Source of the DNA: Jejubacter sp036620675
GTDB lineage: Bacteria; Pseudomonadota; Gammaproteobacteria; Enterobacterales; Enterobacteriaceae
Strand: one strand, 5' to 3'
Length of the DNA: 64,000 nt
Assembly (NCBI GenBank): GCA_036620675.1
Contig: JAZHEE010000011.1
Shown: one piece after another, positions 58,418 through 64,000 of the stretch
Layout of the letters: each line of letters begins with the position of its first letter
How positions within the stretch are numbered: the stretch's first letter is position 1
The notes under the pieces: generated by a model
Told to the model about the DNA's origin: nothing
Seen by the model: the letters and a program-made list of their open reading frames with translations, nothing else
Database searches by the model: none
Made by a program: the position numbers and the translations under genes

Positions 58418-59572
58418 TTACTTCAGACCGGCTGCATCACGCAACTGAGCTGCTTTGTCGGTCTTTTCCCATGGGAAATGCTCACGGCCGAAGTGGCCGT
58501 AGGCCGCGGTTTCGCGGTAGATTGGGTGCAGCAGATCCAGCATCTGGATCAGGCCGTACGGGCGCAGATCGAAGAACTCGCGCACCAGCAGGGTCAGCTG
58601 TTCGGTCGGCACTTTCTCGGTACCGAAGGTTTCCACCATGATGGAGGTCGGCTCCGCCACGCCGATAGCGTAGGAAACCTGGATCTCACAGCGATCCGCC
58701 AGACCGGCCGCGACGATGTTTTTCGCCACGTAGCGCGCCGCGTAGGCTGCGGAGCGGTCAACTTTGGACGGATCCTTACCGGAAAACGCGCCGCCGCCGT
58801 GACGGGCCATGCCGCCGTATGTATCGACGATAATCTTGCGACCGGTCAGGCCGCAGTCGCCCATTGGGCCGCCGATAACAAAACGGCCAGTCGGGTTGAT
58901 AAAGTATTTGGTGGATTCGTTCAGCCATTCAGTCGGCAGAATCGGCTTGATGATCTCATCCATCACCGCATCGTGTAGTTCGGTCTGAGAAATGTCCTCG
59001 GCGTGCTGGGTGGAAAGCACCACGGCATCGATGCCGACGATTTTTCCGTCGTCATACTGGAAAGTGACCTGGCTTTTGGCGTCCGGGCGCAGCCACGGCA
59101 GGGTGCCGTTTTTACGCACTTCGGCCTGGCGCTGTACCAGACGGTGCGCGTAAGTCACCGGTGCTGGCATCAGAACGTCGGTTTCGTTAGTGGCATAACC
59201 AAACATCAGCCCCTGGTCGCCAGCGCCCTGTTCCAGCGGCGAACGGCGGTCAACGCCCTGGTTGATGTCCGGCGACTGCTTACCGATGGCGCTCAGTACC
59301 GCGCAGGAGTTAGCGTCGAACCCCATATCAGAATGGATATAGCCAATATCGCGCACCGTATTACGGGTGATCTCTTCGATATCCACCCAGGCGCTGGTGG
59401 TGATTTCACCGCCGACCAGCACCATACCGGTTTTTACGTAAGTCTCGCAGGCCACGCGTGCTTTGGGATCCTGCTCCAGAATGGCGTCCAGCACTGCATC
59501 GGAGATTTGGTCAGCAATTTTATCGGGATGCCCTTCTGATACAGACTCGGACGTAAAAAGGTGTTTTGCCAT
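58418..59572 (-). CDS. metK: S-adenosylmethionine synthase
   Basis: Makes SAM from methionine and ATP. 384 residues, as in E. coli. MAKHLFTSESVSEGHPDKIADQ is the ATP-binding start; GAGDQGLMFGYA and GGGAFSGKDPSKVDRSAAY are the two family signatures. Transcribed alone, with about 160 bases of promoter region before it. I did not find convincing tandem MetJ boxes there. Confidence 0.98.
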   Translation of the reverse strand: MAKHLFTSESVSEGHPDKIADQISDAVLDAILEQDPKARVACETYVKTGMVLVGGEITTSAWVDIEEITRNTVRDIGYIHSDMGFDANSCAVLSAIGKQSPDINQGVDRRSPLEQGAGDQGLMFGYATNETDVLMPAPVTYAHRLVQRQAEVRKNGTLPWLRPDAKSQVTFQYDDGKIVGIDAVVLSTQHAEDISQTELHDAVMDEIIKPILPTEWLNESTKYFINPTGRFVIGGPMGDCGLTGRKIIVDTYGGMARHGGGAFSGKDPSKVDRSAAYAARYVAKNIVAAGLADRCEIQVSYAIGVAEPTSIMVETFGTEKVPTEQLTLLVREFFDLRPYGLIQMLDLLHPIYRETAAYGHFGREHFPWEKTDKAAQLRDAAGLK

Positions 59573-59944
59573 GATTTCTTCACCCTAAGATCGATTCGTT
59601 GAGATTAGACTGCTGCGTTAATGAGGCCCATACAGAGTAATGTACTGTGTCAGGTGGCTTGCGCAGGTAATCCACAGGAAGTCTGTGTGTTAATCAGTAT
59701 AGATGGATTAACTTCTGGACGGCTATTTTAGGTTAATCCCTCCGCGCTTTTCCAGTCATTTTTGAAGATGGACACATTGTGTTAAACATTTCTCTCTGGT
59801 GCTTAACCAAACGGGGGAATTTTTCGGCCATTTTTGCTTTGCTTTTTAGCTCTGATATCGGTATAAATCGCCGCACGCGGCAGATAGCGTAAAGCATGAT
59901 GTGAGACTTTATCGCCCACCAGCGGCGAGGAGGCGATACGACAG
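59573..59944. other. metK promoter side of the metK-speA divergent region
   Basis: Divergent region of about 370 bases. An 88-residue frame lies on the minus strand (59733-59999) but has a weak start and no recognised family. The metK promoter should lie near 59600-59680. Confidence 0.35.
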
Positions 59945-60091
59945 ATGAACCACCGTTTCCTGCATATGATTTGCGCCCTTTGTGCCGCGATGACGCCACT
60001 TTGTATTTCCCTTCCCTATTTTTCTTGTCGGTTATCTCATACCGGCGCTTCCCAGGACTCCCGGGCCGGTTTGGCTGGCATTGATCATTAA
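59945..60091 (+). CDS. Possible 48-residue small protein in the speA upstream region
   Basis: ATG at 59945 preceded by AGGAGG (12 bases upstream). The product begins MNHRFLHMICALCAAMTPLC and has one hydrophobic stretch with three Cys, then a polar end. It lies in the same direction as speA, about 300 bases before it. A small ORF, yqgB, is known upstream of speA in E. coli, but this sequence does not resemble it as I recall it. Doubtful. Confidence 0.3.
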   Translation: MNHRFLHMICALCAAMTPLCISLPYFSCRLSHTGASQDSRAGLAGIDH

Positions 60092-60229
60092 GGCCGCTCC
60101 GCTTTTTCGGGGCTTTCTCGTGATGTTCTGGTGTCTTTAACGATGATAAATATGGGATCGTTTACCCCTAACGGCTGGCGACGGCCTGATGTCGATGGAA
60201 CGCTATTTTCCGCAGTAGCGGCATATAGT

Positions 60230-60354
60230 TATACCCGTCATACTTCAAACTGCAGGCGCGTTGGCTGCATTTGTTCTCCCCAGTCACATAGTACGGCTAT
60301 GCTCCCGGGGATTCACAAACTTGCCGCCTTCCTGCAACTTGAATTATTTAGGGT
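60230..60354. repeat. Palindromic intergenic repeat, copy 2 (speA leader)
   Basis: Shares ttatacccgtcata... tgcaggcgcgttggct at the left and ttgccgccttcctgcaactt with gaattatttagggt at the right with copies 1 and 3. It ends about 32 bases before the speA start, so it is probably within the speA leader RNA, where it would fold into a long hairpin. Confidence 0.85.
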
Positions 60355-60386
60355 CTATACACTTATCAGCAACACTGAGGTTCGCA

Positions 60387-62363
60387 ATGTCTGACGACAT
60401 TTCTTTTGATTCGGGTTCGTCAGCAGGCGAACAGGGCACACTCCGTTCAATGCAGGAGGTGGCAATGAGTTCCCAGGAGGCCAGCAGGATGCTGCGTACC
60501 TACAATATTGCCTGGTGGGGCAATAATTATTACGACGTGAACGAACTGGGCCATATCAGCGTCTGCCCGGATCCTGATATTCCTCAGGCGCGGGTCGATC
60601 TTGCCCGTCTGGTGAAAGAGCGAGAAGCGAAAGGACAGCGTCTGCCTGCCCTGTTCTGCTTCCCCCAGATCCTGCAGCATCGACTGCGTTCCATTAACGC
60701 AGCCTTTAAACGCGCCCGGGAGTCTTACGGTTATCATGGTGACTATTTCCTGGTCTATCCGATCAAGGTCAACCAGCACAGGCGGGTGATTGAATCGCTG
60801 ATCCATTCCGGTGAGCCGCTGGGGCTGGAGGCGGGCTCCAAGGCGGAACTGATGGCGGTACTGGCCAATGCCGGCATGACCCGCTCGGTGATTGTCTGTA
60901 ACGGCTATAAGGATCGCGAATATATCCGCCTGGCGCTGATCGGCGAAAAGATGGGCCATAAGGTTTATCTGGTTATCGAGAAGATGACCGAGATAGCTAT
61001 CGTGCTGGAAGAGGCGGAGCGCCTGAATGTGGTGCCGCGTCTGGGCGTGCGTGCGCGTCTGGCGTCTCAGGGGTCTGGTAAGTGGCAGTCTTCCGGCGGC
61101 GAGAAGTCCAAATTCGGGCTGGCGGCCACCCAGGTTCTGCAACTGGTGGAAACGCTGCGCGCAGCGGGCAGGCTGGAAAGCCTGCAACTGCTGCACTTCC
61201 ATCTGGGTAGCCAGATGGCCAACATTCGCGATATCGCTACCGGGGTACGCGAATCAGCGCGCTTTTACGTGGAGCTGCACAAGCTGGGCGTCAATATTCA
61301 GTGCTTCGACGTCGGCGGCGGACTGGGCGTGGATTACGAGGGTACCCGCTCTCAGTCGGACTGCTCGGTAAATTACGGGCTGAATGAATACGCCAACAAC
61401 ATTATCTGGGCTATTGGCGACGCCTGTGAAGAGCACGGGCTGCCGCATCCGACGGTGATCACTGAGTCCGGCCGCGCCGTGACCGCTCACCATACCGTGC
61501 TGGTGTCCAACATCATCGGGGTGGAGCGTAATGAATATACTGTACCCCAGCCCCCGGAGCCGGATGCGCCCCGCGCCCTGCAAAGCATGTGGGAAACCTG
61601 GCAGGAGATGCACGAACCGGCTAACCGTCGTTCGCTGCGCGAGTGGCTGCACGACAGCCAGATGGATCTGCACGATATCCATACCGGCTATTCCTCCGGC
61701 AGCTTCGATCTGACTCAGCGCGCCTGGGCCGAGCAGCTGTATCTTAATATGTGCCATGAGATTCAAAAGCAGCTCGATCCGCAGAATCGCGCACATCGCC
61801 CGATTATCGACGAGTTACAGGAGCGGATGGCGGATAAGCTTTACGTGAACTTCTCGCTATTTCAGTCGATGCCGGACGCCTGGGGGATAGACCAGCTGTT
61901 CCCGGTACTGCCGCTGGAAGGGCTGAATCACGCCCCCAGTCGTCGCGCCGTGCTGCTGGACATCACCTGTGATTCCGATGGCGCCATCGACCACTATGTG
62001 GACGGCGACGGGATAGCCACCACCATGCCGCTGCCGGATTACGATCCGGAAAATCCGCCGCTGTTGGGCTTCTTTATGGTGGGCGCCTATCAGGAGATTC
62101 TTGGCAATATGCACAACCTGTTCGGCGACACCGAAGCGGTGGATGTGTTTGTGGATGCCGAAGGCAAAGTAACCGTGGAACTTTCCGACGAGGGGGACAC
62201 GGTGGCGGACATGCTGCGCTACGTGCAGCTGGATCCCGATACGCTGCTGACCCGCTTCCGGAATCAGGTGAAACAGACTGGTCTTGACGGCGAACTGCAA
62301 CAGCAGTTCCTGGAAGAGTTCGAAGCCGGACTGTATGGCTACACCTATCTGGAAGATGAATAA
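60387..62363 (+). CDS. speA: Biosynthetic arginine decarboxylase
   Basis: Converts arginine to agmatine (PLP and Mg2+ dependent). The start at 60387 (MSDDISFDSGSSAGEQG) gives 658 residues, as in E. coli. The PLP lysine is in FLVYPIKVNQHRRVIESL; HFHLGSQ, DVGGGLGVDYEG and the C-terminal DITCDSDG complete the family III decarboxylase set. The longer upstream frame reads through the intergenic repeat and is not coding. speB follows and takes agmatine to putrescine. Confidence 0.98.
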   Translation: MSDDISFDSGSSAGEQGTLRSMQEVAMSSQEASRMLRTYNIAWWGNNYYDVNELGHISVCPDPDIPQARVDLARLVKEREAKGQRLPALFCFPQILQHRLRSINAAFKRARESYGYHGDYFLVYPIKVNQHRRVIESLIHSGEPLGLEAGSKAELMAVLANAGMTRSVIVCNGYKDREYIRLALIGEKMGHKVYLVIEKMTEIAIVLEEAERLNVVPRLGVRARLASQGSGKWQSSGGEKSKFGLAATQVLQLVETLRAAGRLESLQLLHFHLGSQMANIRDIATGVRESARFYVELHKLGVNIQCFDVGGGLGVDYEGTRSQSDCSVNYGLNEYANNIIWAIGDACEEHGLPHPTVITESGRAVTAHHTVLVSNIIGVERNEYTVPQPPEPDAPRALQSMWETWQEMHEPANRRSLREWLHDSQMDLHDIHTGYSSGSFDLTQRAWAEQLYLNMCHEIQKQLDPQNRAHRPIIDELQERMADKLYVNFSLFQSMPDAWGIDQLFPVLPLEGLNHAPSRRAVLLDITCDSDGAIDHYVDGDGIATTMPLPDYDPENPPLLGFFMVGAYQEILGNMHNLFGDTEAVDVFVDAEGKVTVELSDEGDTVADMLRYVQLDPDTLLTRFRNQVKQTGLDGELQQQFLEEFEAGLYGYTYLEDE

Positions 62364-62490
62364 AACCTGGCGAGTCAGGGATAATTTTTCGCTGGCTCAC
62401 ACTCTTTGCTTCACCGATGTGCCGCAGGCTATCTGCCTGTTGAACAGTCAGACGAATGCGGCCATAATTCGGGGGCAAAGATAAATATTC

Positions 62491-62534
62491 AATCCCTTCC
62501 TCGTCGGGTTCAACGACGCGGGAGGGATTTTTTT
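62491..62534 (+). terminator. speA terminator
   Basis: A 16-position stem (aatcccttcctcgtcg with cgacgcgggagggatt, one mismatch and one GU), seven-base loop and seven T. Strong rho-independent terminator, so speB probably has its own promoter. Confidence 0.88.
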
Positions 62535-62541
62535 ATTCCCG

Positions 62542-62658
62542 TTATACTTCGCGCCGCAGGTGCGTTGGCTACGCTTGTTCGCCCCGGCCACTTACTGATG
62601 TAGGCTCCCGGTGACTCGCAAGCTTGCCGCCTTCCTGCAACACGAATTATTTAGGGAA
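62542..62658. repeat. Palindromic intergenic repeat, copy 3 (speB leader)
   Basis: Same ends as copies 1 and 2 (gttatactt, gcaggtgcgttggct; ttgccgccttcctgcaa, gaattatttaggg) with a more divergent centre. It lies between the speA terminator and the speB start, so again in or next to a polyamine-gene leader. Confidence 0.82.
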
Positions 62659-62691
62659 TACAATACAGGCAACTATCCGAGAGGAAAAATC

Positions 62692-63612
62692 ATGAGCACC
62701 TTAGGCCATCAGTTTGACAATTCCCTGGTATCCAACGCCTTTGGTTTTTTACGCTTACCGCTAAATTTTCAGCCTTATGATAGCGATGCCGAATGGGTCA
62801 TCACTGGCGTTCCCTTCGATATGGCGACTTCCGGGCGCGCCGGCGGCCGTCACGGGCCTGCGGCGATCCGCCAGATATCCACCCAACTGGCCTGGGAAGG
62901 GAATCGTTTCCCGTGGGAATTCGATATGCGCGAGCGTCTGAACGTTGTGGACTGCGGTGACCTGGTTTACGCTTTCGGCGACGCCCGCAATATGAGCGAA
63001 AACCTCCAGGCCCATGCTGAAAAGCTACTGGCGGCTGGTAAACGTATGCTTTCCTTCGGCGGTGACCACTTTGTGACGCTGCCGCTGCTGCGCGCTCACG
63101 CGAAACACTTCGGTAAAATGGCGTTGGTGCACTTCGATGCCCATACCGATACTTATGGTAACGGTAGTGAGTTTGACCATGGCACCATGTTCTATACCGC
63201 ACCGAAAGAGGGGCTTATCGATCCGACGCGCTCCGTGCAGATCGGTATTCGTACCGAGTTCGATAAAGATAATGGTTTTACGGTGCTGGATGCTCCGCAG
63301 GTGAACGATCGCAGCGTGGATGACATTCTGGCGCAGGTGAAGCAGGTAGTGGGCGACATGCCGGTTTATCTGACCTTCGATATTGACTGCCTGGATCCCG
63401 CCCACGCGCCGGGAACCGGTACGCCAGTTATCGGCGGCCTGACCACCGATCGTGCGCTGAAGCTGGTTCGCGGGCTGAAAGATCTCAATATCGTGGGGAT
63501 GGATCTGGTGGAAGTGGCGCCAGCCTACGACCAGTCGGAGATCACCGCGCTGGCCGCCGCGACTCTGGCGCTGGAGATGCTCTATCTGCAGGCGTCGAAG
63601 AAAGGGCAGTAA
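62692..63612 (+). CDS. speB: Agmatinase
   Basis: Mn2+ enzyme splitting agmatine into putrescine and urea. The start at 62692 follows GAGGAAAA and gives 306 residues, the E. coli length. Metal ligands in SFGGDHF, HFDAHTD and TFDIDCLDPAHAPGTG. Together with speA and speC it gives both routes to putrescine within this window. Confidence 0.98.
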   Translation: MSTLGHQFDNSLVSNAFGFLRLPLNFQPYDSDAEWVITGVPFDMATSGRAGGRHGPAAIRQISTQLAWEGNRFPWEFDMRERLNVVDCGDLVYAFGDARNMSENLQAHAEKLLAAGKRMLSFGGDHFVTLPLLRAHAKHFGKMALVHFDAHTDTYGNGSEFDHGTMFYTAPKEGLIDPTRSVQIGIRTEFDKDNGFTVLDAPQVNDRSVDDILAQVKQVVGDMPVYLTFDIDCLDPAHAPGTGTPVIGGLTTDRALKLVRGLKDLNIVGMDLVEVAPAYDQSEITALAAATLALEMLYLQASKKGQ

Positions 63613-63621
63613 TAACTTTTT

Positions 63622-63930
63622 CCCCTCACCCTAACCCTCTCCCCAGGGGGGAGAGGGAATTAGCTGGTAGCTGTTTCCCCCTTTCCCCGGAACGTATACA
63701 TCCCCAGAGGGGAGAGGGGATTAGCTGGTAGCAGCTTCCCCCTCTACCCGGCACGTACATCCCCGGAGGGAGAGGGGATTAGCAGGTGGTTGTTTCCCCC
63801 TCTACCCGGGACGTACACCCCGGAGGGAGAGATAATTAGCAGGTGGCTATTTCCCCCTTTACCCGGAACGTACGCCCCGGAGGGAGAGAGAATTAGCAGG
63901 TGGTTGTTTCCCCCTCTCCCTTTGGGTGTA
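63622..63930. repeat. Tandem array of about five ~57-61-base units after speB
   Basis: The unit ggagaggggattagcaggtg, then gttgtttccccctctacccg and ggacgtaca(t)ccccgga, repeats about five times, each with an inverted pair (ctcc...ggag / ccgg). It starts in the same ccctctcccc...ggagaggg hairpin as the array after yggN. No unique spacers. Coding frames through it are artefacts. Confidence 0.9.
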
Positions 63931-63934
63931 CGGT

Positions 63935-64000
63935 CCGGGGACATAGTGAACACTTGTTCGGGGACATGGTAGACACTTACAACCAAGGCATAAGAGCCCG
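63935..64000. other. Possible insertion-sequence end at the window edge
   Basis: Two copies of a ~20-base word (cggggacat, then gtgaacactt / gtagacactt) 23 bases apart at 63936 and 63959, directly after the array, resemble the terminal repeats of some transposable elements. The rest lies outside the window, so this is only a suggestion. Confidence 0.25.

Noticed and set aside
59733..59999. 88-residue minus-strand frame between metK and speA
   Set aside because: Weak start and no recognised family; it may be the metK leader side. Kept only as a remark in the region entry.
63744..63972. Repetitive small proteins in the array after speB
   Set aside because: Same reason: low-complexity frames through tandem repeats on both strands.

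Overview
The window is chromosomal DNA of a member of the Enterobacteriaceae. From 25.2 kb rightward it carries the order known from the Escherichia coli 66-minute region: tRNA-Phe, speC, mltC, yggX, mutY, trmB, yggL, yggN, ansB, hemW, rdgB, yggU, yggT, yggS, yggR, yqgF, yqgE, gshB, rsmE, endA, sprT, galP, metK, speA, speB. The proteins match the E. coli ones closely in length and motif. yqgA and nupG, present in E. coli, are missing, and several insertions are specific to this strain, so I do not name the genus.

Region 1 (1-18.3 kb) is the right part of a type VI secretion (T6SS) cluster: tssF (cut by the window edge), tssG, tssJ, then two vgrG cargo modules, then tssE, an unrecognised gene, a vasL/tssA-like gene and a protein made of five SANT/Myb-like repeats. 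The first vgrG is intact, has a C-terminal extension and is coupled to a VRR-NUC nuclease effector with a DUF3396 (TsiV-type) immunity protein. The second vgrG is a truncated copy whose 1,731-base core appears identical to the first. It is followed by a DUF4123 adaptor and a decayed, tandemly amplified DUF3304/DUF2235 (Tle1-like) module. The one full-length DUF2235 protein lacks the expected catalytic serine and histidine. A broken perC-like regulator closes the region.

Region 2 (18.5-25.3 kb) is AT-rich foreign DNA. It holds a Hachiman anti-phage system (hamA, hamB), a convergent unrecognised gene, a relic integrase and an intact P4/CP4-57-type integrase next to tRNA-Phe.

Region 3 (25.3-40.9 kb) is conserved core: polyamine synthesis (speC), cell wall (mltC), DNA and nucleotide repair (mutY, rdgB), tRNA modification (trmB), asparaginase and haem-related functions. 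It is interrupted by a nine-copy 46-base tandem array beside a DUF559 nuclease gene, and by a large secreted propeller-like protein.

Region 4 (40.8-48.4 kb) is an accessory insert between yggR and yqgF: a FAD oxidoreductase, an SDR epimerase, an MFS transporter, an IclR regulator and an acetyltransferase, then a small secreted protein and a three-gene operon in which two genes have single-base frameshifts.

Region 5 (48.4-64 kb) is core again (yqgF to speB). It is interrupted between galP and metK by a collapsed type I secretion locus, in which a TolC-like gene runs straight into an HlyD-like gene with no ABC transporter, plus an unusual double-HTH regulator. A palindromic intergenic repeat of about 125 bases occurs three times, in the yggU tail and in the leaders of speA and speB. 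A second tandem array follows speB.
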